This document shows, piece by piece, positions 17,245-25,466 of a stretch of DNA of 43,439 nucleotides. The notes below the pieces were generated by a model. It was not told where the DNA came from. It ran no database searches and saw only the letters and a program-made list of their open reading frames with translations. The stretch covers positions 1-43,439 of the forward strand of contig JALQCR010000051.1 of NCBI GenBank assembly GCA_023336205.1, read 5' to 3'. Source of the DNA: Pseudanabaena sp. Salubria-1 (GTDB taxonomy: Bacteria > Cyanobacteriota > Cyanobacteriia > Pseudanabaenales > Pseudanabaenaceae). Position numbers and translations under genes: made by a program. Each line of letters starts with the position of its first letter. Position 1 is the stretch's first letter.

Positions 17245-17297
17245 TAAATACGATCATGATTCCTTGCGCGATGCGCAAGGAATCATGATCGTATTTA
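17245..17297. terminator. 25-bp perfect hairpin between the FtsL-like gene and glmS
   Basis: Arms 17245-17269 and 17273-17297 are perfectly complementary, with a 3-nt GAT loop. The tip reads CTTGCGC-GAT-GCGCAAG, and TTTATTT spans the right foot. It ends 15 bp before the glmS ATG. It probably terminates the upstream transcript, or sits in the glmS leader. It does not have the layout of the glmS ribozyme. Confidence 0.65.
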
Positions 17298-17312
17298 TTT
17301 CAACTTGACATT

Positions 17313-19208
17313 ATGTGTGGAATTGTTGGCTACATCGGACATCGTTCGGCAAATGAAGTTTTAATTTCTGGGCTACGCAAACTAGAATATCGCGGCTATG
17401 ACTCCGCAGGCGTTGCCACAATTCCATTTTTTGATGATCCTGCCGATCGCCAAATTGATCGTTATTTGCATCGGGTCAGAGCCAAGGGCAAGCTCATCCA
17501 ACTAGAGGAAAAGTTAAAGGCTGATACCGCTCCTCAAGCATCGATTGGTATTGGTCACACTCGTTGGGCAACTCATGGCAAGCCTGAGGAGCATAATGCT
17601 CATCCCCACACCAATACGATGGGAAATCTTGCGGTTGTGCAGAATGGGATTGTTGAGAACTACCATATTCTTCGCACTGAGTTAAAACAGCTTGGTCATA
17701 TTTTTGTCAGCGAAACTGATACAGAAGTAATTCCCCATATGATTGCCGAATTTCTAACTCAGTTGGAAAAGCAAGGCAATATGATTCCTGACAAGTCGCC
17801 TTCAGTGCTGTTTGAAGCAGTACGACTGACGATCGCAAAATTGCAAGGAGCCTATGCGATCGCGGTTATCCATGCTGATTATCCCGATGAAATAGTTGTT
17901 GTACGTCAGCAAGCGCCGCTAGTCATTGGTATTGGTAAAGATGAGAATTTTTGTGCTTCGGATACGCCTGCGTTAGTTGCATATACGCGCACCGTGATTT
18001 CTTTGGAAAATGGGGAAATTGCGCGACTGACTAGAGAATCTGTGCAAGTTTATAACGCTAAAGGCGATCGCCTCCGCCGTGCACCCCAAACTCTCAACTG
18101 GAATCCCACCATGGTCGAGAAACAAGGCTTTAAGCACTATATGCTCAAGGAAATTTATGAGCAACCTGGGGTGTTTCGGACGGGATTAGCAAGTTATGTG
18201 AGTGAGGCTAATAAGGTTGATCTAGGACTACCCACAGGTTTCATCGAGCAGATTGAGCGAGTGGAGATTATTGCCTGTGGAACAAGTTGGCACGCCTCTC
18301 TCGTAGGCAAATATTTACTAGAGCAGCTTGCAGGTGTACCAACTAGCGTTCAATACGCTTCTGAATATCGCTATTCGCCACCACCTTCTTTAAAAAACAC
18401 CCTTGTGATTGGTGTAACTCAGTCGGGCGAAACGGCGGATACTCTGGCTGCTTTGGAGCTTGCAAAGTCAAGAGGCGATCTCTGTCTGGGTATTACCAAT
18501 CGTGTTGAAAGCTCCATAGGTCGAATTTCGGATGCCGTGATTGATACACAAGCAGGAATTGAGATCGGAGTAGCGGCGACGAAAACCTTTGTAGCTCAAT
18601 TGCTGATGTTCTATTTACTAGCTTTAGAGTTTGGCGCAGCTAAAGACACATTAACCGAAGCAAGAAGTCAAGAATTAATCGTAGGATTGCGACAGCTCCC
18701 TGCTTATATGGAACGGATTCTCGAAAGCCAAGAGCGTTATATCGAAGATCTTTCGCGTCAATTTACCCATACCAAAGATTTTATCTTCTTAGGGCGCGGC
18801 ATCAACTTCCCGATCGCTCTCGAAGGTGCACTTAAGCTTAAAGAGATCAGCTACATTCATGCTGAAGGCTATCCTGCTGGCGAAATGAAGCATGGACCGA
18901 TCGCATTGCTTGATCAAGATGTTCCTGTAGTTGCGATCGCCACCCCTGGGGCTGTGTACGAAAAGGTTCTATCTAATTCTCAAGAAGCGAAGGCGAGGGA
19001 TGCGAAATTGATTGGTGTTGCCCCTCTTGATGACCCTGCGGCGCATGAGGTGTTTGATTACATTCTGCCAATTCCTGTGGTTGATGAGATTTTCTCACCA
19101 ATTCTCACCGTGATTCCGTTGCAATTGCTGTCTTATCATGTGGCAGCACATCGTGGTTTAGATGTCGATCAACCCCGAAATCTCGCGAAATCTGTCACAG
19201 TCGAATAG
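17313..19208 (+). CDS. glmS: Glutamine--fructose-6-phosphate aminotransferase (isomerizing)
   Basis: The 631-residue enzyme makes glucosamine-6-phosphate from fructose-6-phosphate and glutamine, the first step to UDP-GlcNAc for peptidoglycan and lipopolysaccharide. The N-terminus MCGIVGYIG puts the catalytic Cys at position 2, exposed after Met removal, and fixes the start. The glutaminase domain shows GIGHTRWATHG and NGIVENY. Two SIS isomerase domains follow, with CGTSWHASLVGKYL, TQSGETADT and GRGINFPIALEGALKLKEISY. The C-terminus DQPRNLAKSVTVE is complete. No Shine-Dalgarno sequence is evident just before the ATG. Confidence 0.97.
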   Translation: MCGIVGYIGHRSANEVLISGLRKLEYRGYDSAGVATIPFFDDPADRQIDRYLHRVRAKGKLIQLEEKLKADTAPQASIGIGHTRWATHGKPEEHNAHPHTNTMGNLAVVQNGIVENYHILRTELKQLGHIFVSETDTEVIPHMIAEFLTQLEKQGNMIPDKSPSVLFEAVRLTIAKLQGAYAIAVIHADYPDEIVVVRQQAPLVIGIGKDENFCASDTPALVAYTRTVISLENGEIARLTRESVQVYNAKGDRLRRAPQTLNWNPTMVEKQGFKHYMLKEIYEQPGVFRTGLASYVSEANKVDLGLPTGFIEQIERVEIIACGTSWHASLVGKYLLEQLAGVPTSVQYASEYRYSPPPSLKNTLVIGVTQSGETADTLAALELAKSRGDLCLGITNRVESSIGRISDAVIDTQAGIEIGVAATKTFVAQLLMFYLLALEFGAAKDTLTEARSQELIVGLRQLPAYMERILESQERYIEDLSRQFTHTKDFIFLGRGINFPIALEGALKLKEISYIHAEGYPAGEMKHGPIALLDQDVPVVAIATPGAVYEKVLSNSQEAKARDAKLIGVAPLDDPAAHEVFDYILPIPVVDEIFSPILTVIPLQLLSYHVAAHRGLDVDQPRNLAKSVTVE

Positions 19209-19228
19209 ACCAAAAAGGTGGCGCAGTG

Positions 19229-19256
19229 GGATGCGTTAATGGAACGTAACGCATCC
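19229..19256. repeat. Short hairpin downstream of glmS
   Basis: GGATGCGTTA pairs with TAACGCATCC around an 8-nt loop, 20 bp past the glmS stop. It lacks a T-run but may protect or end the transcript. A related imperfect hairpin (TGTGTTA to TAACGCACA) occurs near 19995-20018. Confidence 0.5.
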
Positions 19257-19296
19257 ATTGGCAAAAATAGAGAGAGAAGCCAACAGGATCACTATA

Positions 19297-19448
19297 ATAG
19301 GACTTACACAGTAGCCCTGCACTCAAGTGCGGGCTAAAAACTCAAACCCGTTGAAACGGGTTACTTAGAAATATTTTTTAGTCTGCTTCAGCAGATTTGA
19401 GCTTTTAGCAAAGAACTTGAGTTCTTGGTGTATTTACGTAAGTCCTAT
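19297..19448. repeat. MITE-like element with ATAGGACTTAC termini
   Basis: The ends ATAGGACTTAC and GTAAGTCCTAT are exact inverted repeats about 150 bp apart. Between them sit small hairpins (GCACTCAAGTGC; AACCCGTTGAAACGGGTT; TCTGCTTCAGCAGA; AAGAACTTGAGTTCTT). There is no open frame. It occupies most of the 338-bp gap after glmS. Confidence 0.7.
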
Positions 19449-19546
19449 ATAAATAAATCACCCCTCAAGTTTTAAGCTCAAACTGCGATCGCCTATGGGA
19501 GAAAATGGCTATAATTGACGAGTTACGCTGTGTAAGAGAAATTACA

Positions 19547-19867
19547 ATGTCAACTGTTGCTGTGATTAAAGAACACATTGAGATGACTCTGTGAGTGTGC
19601 GGTGGGAAACCTCGTATTGCTGGACATCGGATTACGGTGCAAAATATAGCAGTGTGGCATGAGCAAATGGGAATGTCTCCTGATGAGATTTTGCTGCACT
19701 ATCCTAGTATCAATTTGTCAGATATTTACGCGGCTTTGGCATATTACTATGACCATAGAGAAGAAATTAGAAAGCAAATTGAGGATGATGAATCTTTTGC
19801 TCTAGAAATGAAGAAAACGACTATTTCTCTTGTACAACAAAAGTTGAGAAATCAGCGTGAAGGATAG
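19547..19867 (+). pseudogene. DUF433 antitoxin-like gene with an in-frame stop
   Basis: From the ATG at 19547 the frame reads MSTVAVIKEHIEMTL, then TGA at 19592-19594, then VCGGKPRIAGHRITVQNIAVWHEQMG and on to the natural end, 106 sense positions plus the internal stop. DUF433 proteins normally have ITPGVCGGKPRI here, so GGA to TGA is the simplest change. DUF433 proteins are antitoxin-like partners of DUF5615 PIN-fold toxins. A GTG directly after the stop (19595) could restart a 90-residue product, and AAGAGA upstream fits the original ATG. The 3' end overlaps the next gene by 11 bp, the usual arrangement. Confidence 0.8.
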
Positions 19868-19946
19868 AATTAGGTTTCATTTGGATGAAAATATCAGTCA
19901 GGCGATCGCCAATGGTTTGAGAAAAAGATTGACCTTCAAGTTCTAA
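19857..19946 (+). pseudogene. Truncated DUF5615 PIN-like toxin fragment
   Basis: A GTG overlapping the DUF433 3' end opens VKDRIRFHLDENISQAIANG, then LRKRLTFKF and a stop: 29 residues. The first 22 match the start of DUF5615 family PIN-like proteins, including the HLDEN acidic motif. The family is normally about 110-120 residues, so nearly all of the nuclease fold is missing. With the nonsense-carrying antitoxin upstream, this is a dead toxin-antitoxin locus. Confidence 0.75.
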
Positions 19947-20309
19947 ACTCGAAGAGCGATCGCAATCTAATCTCAAATCATTTAGTTGTAGCGTGTGTTA
20001 GCGAAGCGTAACGCACAAATAATGTGACAATCGACAAATTGCGTAGGGGCATAGCATTACCACAGCCATCTATCAATTTTAAGATTCCCTTGATTTGGGA
20101 ATGCTTTGCCCACAACCTCACAACACAGGGACAATTTATCGGTGAAAGCGAAGAGGGTTCTGCATTTGCGAATAAATATGGTCATGGTGTGTTGAGAAAT
20201 TGTTGCGCAAATGCAAAACCCCTACATCCGTGAAATCCATTAATCCGTTTAATCCGTGTTCAAACGGCGAGAGGGAAAAAGAGAAAGAAGGGTAAAGTGA
20301 AAGTTGTCC
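19947..20309. other. Gene-free interval
   Basis: About 360 bp with a degenerate hairpin near 19995-20018 and repeat-like sequence (GTAGGGGCATAGCATTACC). A 69-codon open frame from a GTG at 20024 has no recognisable domain, and I regard it as noise. No RNA gene was recognised. Confidence 0.4.
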
Positions 20310-21131
20310 TCACGACAAGATAGAGACAACCACCCGAAAACCTATGTAGTAGTACCTGTCAACTGCGACCCACCTGTAACGATCCGCAGAACGGCAATTG
20401 ATAGCACTGACGTCCCAAGAACCACCACGGAGCAGACGTTTACCTTGTTCACCGCCATCTAGCCACGCAGAGCCATCTTGGGGTATTCCATTGTAGTTTT
20501 CATGCCATACGTCTTCACACCATTCCCACACATTGCCATGCATTTGATATAAACCCCATGCATTCGGTGAGAAGCTATCAACATTAACTGGTTTGTCGCG
20601 ATATTCTCCTTTTGGTGCGTCACCATAAGGATTATTCCCATTATAGTTAACTAGATCGGGTGTAATTGTTTCGCCAAAATGGAAAGCATTAATTGTGCCA
20701 GCGCGACAGGCATATTCCCATTCAGTTTCACTAGGTAATCTAATCGACTTGCCTGTTTTTTGCGAAGCTTTCTGACAAAACTCTTTAACATCACCCCACG
20801 AAACGCCAACCACTGGCTGATTTTCACCTTGAAACTTAATATCATACTGCTCTGATGGCTTCGTTCCCATTACTGCTTGCCATTGGGCATTAGTAACAGA
20901 ATATTTTCCCATCCAAAATTCTCGCAAAGTTGCTTCATGAACGGGCTGCTCCTCAGTACGTTCATTGCTTCCCATCATGAATTTACCCGCAGGTATCCGC
21001 ACCAGATCGAGAGTAGCGCCATTGCCTAGATTTTCACGAATATACTGTGCTTTGGTAGTCCTAAAAAGGAAAGGACGCACACGGAGGTAAAGAATCGTTG
21101 TAATGATGAATAAAATTCCAAATGGCTCCAA
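20310..21131 (-). pseudogene. FGE/SUMF1-like C-terminal fragment cut off from the orthocaspase by an IS
   Basis: Residues from TKAQYIRENLGNG onward form a formylglycine-generating-enzyme-like domain: IPAGKFMMGS, WMGKYSVTNAQW, RLPSETEWEYACRAG, MHGNVWEWCEDVW, LLRGGSW. In true FGEs two Cys follow GGS; here the stretch is GGSWDVSAINC, so one of the two is Val and sulfatase activation is unlikely. The fold may serve for binding. The first 29 residues (MEPFGILFIITTIL and on) are encoded by the inserted IS and would add a spurious hydrophobic leader. Deleting the IS and one 8-bp duplication joins this domain in frame to the orthocaspase at 21829-23271. Confidence 0.85.
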
Positions 21132-21871
21132 TGTGATTTTCCAATTTCTTAGAAAAAGATAAGGTCTTTCTAACTAGTCTTGATACTCGTTGACGTAACG
21201 TACAGTTGAATCTCTCAATATAGTTGGTCTTTCCCGTTTCTTTCCCGACAGCCCTATGACGTTTGCTGGGCAGGACAACTGGATAAGACGAATAGAAGTC
21301 AGTATAAATAACCGCACATTGGCGATAGACGCTAGGCAACGATTCCCATAACTTCTGAGCTGATTCACCAGTGCGATCGCCTATATAACAACCGACAATT
21401 TCACGAGTCTCGGCATCAATGGCAAGCCATACCCACTGTTTATTGCCTTTGTCGTCCACAAAAGACCACAATTCATCCATCTGTATGGTCAAACGGCGTT
21501 TTGGTTTTGGTTCTACCTCCACCTGCTGAGGAACGTTTTCATATTTATGATTGACGTAACTTTGCAACCATCTCTCTGACACCTTGAGGACTCTGGCAAT
21601 TCCAGCTAGTGGGATTTTTTCTAGTAGTAGTTTCTCAAGAAGGTCATAAGTGTCTTGGGTACGCTCTGAAACTCTCTGCCACTGTGGATTTTCTACAAAT
21701 TGACGACCACAGTCCCGACATTTATAATTTTGTTTTCCATGTCGTGTACTGCCGTTTTTTACAACGGATACGGACTGGCAGGATGGACAGGATGGCCTTG
21801 CTTCTGACATTACTTTACTTTGTATCAACTATCTGGATATTTTCCTACATCCTTTCCTTTTTAGGACTACC
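21054..21871. mobile_element. IS1-family insertion sequence, 818 bp, complete
   Basis: The ends are exact 22-bp inverted repeats (GGTAGTCCTAAAAAGGAAAG + GA). The element is flanked by 8-bp target duplications TGTGCTTT at 21046-21053 and 21872-21879. It carries one transposase gene on the minus strand. It sits in the linker between the orthocaspase and FGE-like parts of one former gene. Confidence 0.93.
21061..21810 (-). CDS. IS1-family transposase
   Basis: From the ATG at 21810 the protein has 249 residues. The N-terminal zinc ribbon (CPSCQSV, then YKCRDCGRQF) is followed by a helix-turn-helix (PLAGIARVLKVSERWLQSYV). The DDE catalytic core then shows QMDELWSFV, VIYTDFYSSY and NYIERFNCTLRQRVSRLVRK. 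All three acidic residues are present, so it may be active. The last codons lie in the inverted repeat, giving an IS-end-derived tail after FIHHYN. It is a single open frame, unlike the frameshifted insAB arrangement of IS1 itself. A TTG at 21828 could add six residues. Confidence 0.92.
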   Translation of the reverse strand: MSEARPSCPSCQSVSVVKNGSTRHGKQNYKCRDCGRQFVENPQWQRVSERTQDTYDLLEKLLLEKIPLAGIARVLKVSERWLQSYVNHKYENVPQQVEVEPKPKRRLTIQMDELWSFVDDKGNKQWVWLAIDAETREIVGCYIGDRTGESAQKLWESLPSVYRQCAVIYTDFYSSYPVVLPSKRHRAVGKETGKTNYIERFNCTLRQRVSRLVRKTLSFSKKLENHIGAIWNFIHHYNDSLPPCASFPF

Positions 21872-23271
21872 TGTGCTTTTCTTTTTTTGCGATCTAGCTC
21901 AACTTTTGTCTTAGTGCCAAGTCCCAGAAAACCACTACTTCCCTTAACCAAACGAACTTTAAAAGACTCAAATTCAAACTCGCTTTGAGCAGGTTTACTA
22001 TGCCGTCTGAGCCTTTCTTCCTCTTCTTGCTGACGTTTTAAGCGTTCTTCCTCTTCCGACTGTTTTCTCAACTGCTCCAATAGAGACAGCCGATCATTTT
22101 CCTGCTTTTGCCTCTCTGCTTCAGCGACTTGTTGCAGTCTCAATTGTTCTGCTTTGGCAACTTCGTTTTGTTGATCCGCAAATTGACGATCATATTCAGC
22201 CTGCCTCGGTGCAATGATTCGCGCTTTAACTACTTTGATATCATCTTCACGCAGTCCTAGATACTGCTCATAGTCTTGTAAATCTGTCGTAGTTGCAGGA
22301 CTAAATGGAAACTCAATCTTAATCGCATCCGTCAAAGCTTGTTCAAATTCGTTTAACTTTTTGTCGTACTCTCGATAGGGCAACAACACCTCAATTTCGA
22401 TCGCTTCTGCCTCAGTAACAGTTAGTCCCCATTCAGTACGCTTGCTCATCAGCATATTTCGCGCAAACAATGAAAACTTACCATTGCTTAGCTTAGCGCG
22501 ACTTTCAACCTCTTTGCGATATTTCAACTTTGGATCATCTTGAGGAGACTTTGCAAGGATGATCTTATGCCCTCCTTTGACAGGATAGAACTCAGGAGAC
22601 ATCGCATCATTAGTGTTTTTCACCTTCTCCTTAACATATTCATACAACTCATCAACCGAAATTTCCCCGTCGCCATCTTGATCCGCCGCTCCTTTTTCTA
22701 GTCCTTCCACCAAAAAATGTGTATAGAGCGATAGATCGAATCCCTCTTGCTCAAAAGCATACTTTGTCGAGTCGGAAGCAGTTAGAATTGCCCGACCTTC
22801 ACCACCAAGTTTTGGCAATACATTCACCGTACCGCCATCTTTTGCCGTCATCCCCTTCGAGAACGCGCCACTATGACAGCAATCAAGAATCACAACTTGA
22901 CGCTGCGACCTACTTTTATTCATTTGGATGTGGATATTAGCCGCAGGAACTGCCGTAATGTCTAATTCTTTTTTGTTGGCATTTTTGCTAGCCAAATAAA
23001 AATCGCTGCGATTGTCCGTTACTCCATGTCCAGAGAAATAAAACAACAGTAAGTCATCAGGTTTACGATCATTAAACAGACGAAAAACTGCTCGTTCGAT
23101 CGCCTGCCGATCGCAATCTACCAAAACCGTTACATCTGAGTCAAAAAAACCACCAATCTCAGGATTTAGCAAAACACGCTGCATTGCTTTTACATCCTTT
23201 ACCGCACTGGGTAAAGCTGTAAAATCTGCGTCATAATTACTAACCCCAACCAGTAATGCGTATCTTCCCAT
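21829..23271 (-). CDS. Orthocaspase (caspase-like C14 peptidase), 3' part removed by IS insertion
   Basis: Residues 1-250 form a caspase-like fold with the catalytic dyad intact: His82 in YFSGHGV and Cys132 in ILDCCHSG. A canonical EF-hand-like loop (DQDGDGEISVDE) lies at about 197-208, hinting at calcium control. A charged coiled-coil (about 355-430, Glu/Arg/Gln-rich) leads to a linker. The final 13 residues (VVLKRKGCRKISR) are IS-encoded; without the IS the frame continues into the FGE-like domain for about 711 residues. The start codon overlaps the EACC1 stop by one base (TAATG on the coding strand), so the two are translationally coupled. The truncated protein still has its protease domain. 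Confidence 0.9.
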   Translation of the reverse strand: MGRYALLVGVSNYDADFTALPSAVKDVKAMQRVLLNPEIGGFFDSDVTVLVDCDRQAIERAVFRLFNDRKPDDLLLFYFSGHGVTDNRSDFYLASKNANKKELDITAVPAANIHIQMNKSRSQRQVVILDCCHSGAFSKGMTAKDGGTVNVLPKLGGEGRAILTASDSTKYAFEQEGFDLSLYTHFLVEGLEKGAADQDGDGEISVDELYEYVKEKVKNTNDAMSPEFYPVKGGHKIILAKSPQDDPKLKYRKEVESRAKLSNGKFSLFARNMLMSKRTEWGLTVTEAEAIEIEVLLPYREYDKKLNEFEQALTDAIKIEFPFSPATTTDLQDYEQYLGLREDDIKVVKARIIAPRQAEYDRQFADQQNEVAKAEQLRLQQVAEAERQKQENDRLSLLEQLRKQSEEEERLKRQQEEEERLRRHSKPAQSEFEFESFKVRLVKGSSGFLGLGTKTKVELDRKKRKAQVVLKRKGCRKISR

Positions 23272-23660
23272 TATGCAGCCTCAATAAATTCTCTAGCTTT
23301 TTGCATCGCAAACTCCAACTCTTCTCGGCTATTGGCACTCACCTTCAGCTTTTTGCCATTACCCTCCACCTCAAACGAGATCGGCTTATTACCAAGGCGA
23401 TCGCCCAAAAAGCCCAAGACCTTCTTCGCATTCGCCACACTCACTTCTGCCATCAGCATTCCCACCAAAAAAGCACCACCGCTCTTATTACCATCTGGTG
23501 GATTGGGGTCGCGCACGCGGTCTACTGCATCAATATCACTGCGATCGTTTAAGTCACTTAACAACCTGACCACCTCATCATTAAGTTCTTCTGCATTCAG
23601 ATCTGGATCGGTAAACGTAATCATCAAGGCGATCGCGTCAGGGGTTTTCTCAGAGTTCAT
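23271..23660 (-). CDS. EACC1 (effector-associated constant component 1) domain protein
   Basis: The 129-residue protein matches the EACC1 family, described by comparative genomics as a constant partner of caspase-like and other effectors in bacterial conflict systems. Matching features are the N-terminal DPDLNAEELNDEVVRLLSDL, an Asp/Val/Arg strand (DIDAVDRVRDPNPP), a Gly-Lys linker, a hydrophobic helix (GGAFLVGMLMAEVSV), and a C-terminal strand pair (ISFEVEGNGKKLKVSA). It is the first gene of the operon and couples to the orthocaspase by a TAATG overlap. Its biochemical role is unproven; it may control the effector. Confidence 0.8.
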   Translation of the reverse strand: MNSEKTPDAIALMITFTDPDLNAEELNDEVVRLLSDLNDRSDIDAVDRVRDPNPPDGNKSGGAFLVGMLMAEVSVANAKKVLGFLGDRLGNKPISFEVEGNGKKLKVSANSREELEFAMQKAREFIEAA

Positions 23661-23672
23661 AACTTCAGTAGA

Positions 23673-23701
23673 TTTTTATTGATTCGTGATTATTCTATAA
23701 T
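23673..23701 (+). promoter_or_regulatory. Possible promoter of the comF-like gene
   Basis: A good -10 box TATAAT (23696-23701) stands 25 bp before the ATG at 23726, in the 65-bp gap shared with the divergent EACC1 operon. The -35 region is only T-rich. This is prediction by eye. Confidence 0.35.
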
Positions 23702-23725
23702 ATTTCATAAAATCCACAAAGAAAC

Positions 23726-24418
23726 ATGAAATGGCTCGATCGCATAACAAACACGATCTCTGACGCGCTCTGGCAAGCAAACTGTCCATTGTGCAAACGT
23801 CCTAGCGATCGCATTTTATGCAAAGACTGCGATCGCCAAATAGCCGCTTATCAATCACCAGATTTTTTGCAAAAAGATTACCCAATTACACCAGAGATTC
23901 CGCTTTATAGTTGGGGCATTTATGACGGCGCATTAAAACGGGCGATCGCGGCTTGCAAATATGAAAATCATCCTGAAATTATGGAAGCGATCGCTGAAAA
24001 AATTGCCGACACATGGAAGCGATCGGCAAATACAAAACGAACAAACTTAAAAAAAATTTCCGTAATTCCCATTCCCCTTCATGCAAGCAAATTAAAATCG
24101 CGAGGATTTAACCAAGCGGAACTGATGGCACGTCGTTTTTGTGATTTGACCGCAATCCCATGCAAACCGCAATTATTGCGACGAGAAAAGGATACTAAGG
24201 CGCAAATGCAAACCAAGAGCAAACAAGAGCGTGAAGAGAATTTATCTAAAGCTTTTACAGTTCCGTTAAACCAACAGTCCAAGCCCCAAGATGTGATTCT
24301 ATTTGATGATATTTATACGACTGGTGCAACTATCCGCGAAGCGATCGCTACTCTCGCCGCCAATAATATCAAAGTAAAAGGAGTTATCGTCCTAGCTCGT
24401 CCCCAATTCAAAAGCTAA
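23726..24418 (+). CDS. ComF-family phosphoribosyltransferase-like protein
   Basis: The 230-residue protein has an N-terminal four-Cys zinc site (Cys20, 23, 32, 35 in CPLCKR and LCKDC), followed by a type I phosphoribosyltransferase fold with a PRPP-binding loop ILFDDIYTTGATI at about 191-203. ComF is needed for DNA uptake in naturally competent bacteria, and cyanobacterial homologues have been tied to competence and phototaxis. It diverges from the EACC1-orthocaspase operon. Nothing in the sequence links the two functionally. Confidence 0.9.
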   Translation: MKWLDRITNTISDALWQANCPLCKRPSDRILCKDCDRQIAAYQSPDFLQKDYPITPEIPLYSWGIYDGALKRAIAACKYENHPEIMEAIAEKIADTWKRSANTKRTNLKKISVIPIPLHASKLKSRGFNQAELMARRFCDLTAIPCKPQLLRREKDTKAQMQTKSKQEREENLSKAFTVPLNQQSKPQDVILFDDIYTTGATIREAIATLAANNIKVKGVIVLARPQFKS

Positions 24419-24442
24419 CAGCCAATAGATAAAAGCTTTTAG

Positions 24443-24766
24443 CTAATTATGAGGTTCAAGTTCAGATTTCATTTTTTCAAGCGTAATATTCATCTGATCA
24501 AACATTTGCTGTGGCGTGATCCCAAAATTACCTAACTGATTTTCCAATTGCTTTAGGGTCATCTGCGCCATAAAATCATCGGACAGCTCAAACCGTTTCA
24601 TAAAAATCTTATAACGATCCATCATCTCTTCCATTTTTTCGATAAAGAGAATTTTACCCTCGCGATCAAACTTGCCATAACTACCGCCAAGCTGAGTTAG
24701 AGCTTGATAGTCTTGAAATAGATTACGAGCCTCGTGTTGAACGATTTCAGAATCAAAAAATGCCAT
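24443..24766 (-). CDS. DUF1825 family protein
   Basis: This is a 107-residue all-helical protein of a family that is, as far as I know, confined to cyanobacteria and plastid-bearing relatives. It opens MAFFDSEIVQHEARNLFQDY and contains EKMEEMMDRYKIFMKRFELS and LGNFGITPQQMF. No catalytic motif is present and the function is unknown. It ends 25 bp from the convergent comF-like gene. Confidence 0.88.
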   Translation of the reverse strand: MAFFDSEIVQHEARNLFQDYQALTQLGGSYGKFDREGKILFIEKMEEMMDRYKIFMKRFELSDDFMAQMTLKQLENQLGNFGITPQQMFDQMNITLEKMKSELEPHN

Positions 24767-24857
24767 TTTATTGCTCTGCTTTCTTTACATCTATTCTAAT
24801 TTTACAATCTAGGTCAACTTTACAGAAATTAACTGAAGTGGAGATATCCACCCTTAC

Positions 24858-24886
24858 AAAAAAGTCGCGCTGTGCGCGACTTTTTT
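24858..24886 (-). terminator. Intrinsic terminator of the small gene 24890-25144
   Basis: On the minus strand AAAAAAGTCGCGC-ACA-GCGCGACTTTTTT forms a GC-rich stem followed by T6, four bases past the stop codon. It is a textbook intrinsic terminator. Confidence 0.85.
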
Positions 24887-24889
24887 GGT

Positions 24890-25144
24890 TTAAGTCATGA
24901 TTGGAACAGCGCGATCGCGTTTTCGCGGCAAAAATCTAACTGAAACTCGCTTTAGCCCAACCTGAGATTCAAGCTCATGAATGTAGTCTACTGCTTCACC
25001 TTTATGTTCACGGTCATCAAGAGTTTCGAGTAAACTCAAAATCTCGGTATCCAAGCCTGGCTGACCTATGAATAAATGCATTAGGGTTTCGCAATTATCA
25101 TCGTCAGGATAGATCGGAATATAGTAAATGTAAGGGGTTTCCAT
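24890..25144 (-). CDS. Small hypothetical protein
   Basis: From the ATG at 25144, preceded by GGAG 5-6 nt upstream, the product has 84 residues. It starts METPYIYYIPIYPDDDNCETL and ends in a basic segment (RVSVRFLPRKRDRAVPIMT). Alternative starts at 25153 and 25177 would add 3 or 11 residues. I do not recognise a family. The acidic N-terminal half and basic C-terminal end give a polarised charge. It has its own terminator. Confidence 0.55.
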   Translation of the reverse strand: METPYIYYIPIYPDDDNCETLMHLFIGQPGLDTEILSLLETLDDREHKGEAVDYIHELESQVGLKRVSVRFLPRKRDRAVPIMT

Positions 25145-25177
25145 AATCTCCATAGTACTGCGTAGATTTAGACACAC

Positions 25178-25466
25178 TTTAAATAATCTAAATTTTTGTA
25201 AATCTTAGATCGAAGTTATAGCAGTTAAGCCAACTGCAACAAACATACAACATTGCATTAAAGCGTAAACTAGGAAACTACAATAGATATACAAACACAC
25301 GCCAAATTAGCAAAGGCGATCGCTATACAGCAATTTACGATCACCAGAATCACAATAAATGCTTTGAAAGCTTTGCTTAGCAACACTTTTAAAAAAATTA
25401 TTGATTCGGGTTTGCCATCAAAGTGCTGTCGGTTGCCTAAGCAAACAAAGTGCGATTCATTTAATC
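25178..25466. other. Intergenic region upstream of the moeB-like gene
   Basis: About 290 bp between divergent genes. It holds one HIP1 site and a degenerate family 3 hairpin-like stretch around 25360-25400 (GAAAGCTTTGCTTAGCAAC, then ACTTTTAAAA). No RNA gene or riboswitch consensus was recognised. Confidence 0.4.

Noticed and set aside
17245..17297. glmS ribozyme or riboswitch before glmS
   Set aside because: The hairpin is a simple perfect palindrome without the ribozyme's conserved core or pseudoknots, and the ribozyme is known from Gram-positive bacteria.
19592..19594. TGA in the DUF433 gene as selenocysteine codon
   Set aside because: The family has Gly here and there is no selenocysteine element in sight; GGA to TGA is simpler.
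20024..20233. 69-codon frame from a GTG
   Set aside because: Lies in repeat-like sequence, no recognisable domain, no ribosome site.
13112..24418. ComFB and ComF genes as a competence cluster
   Set aside because: They are 10 kb apart with unrelated genes between them and share only a historical name; no other competence gene is present.
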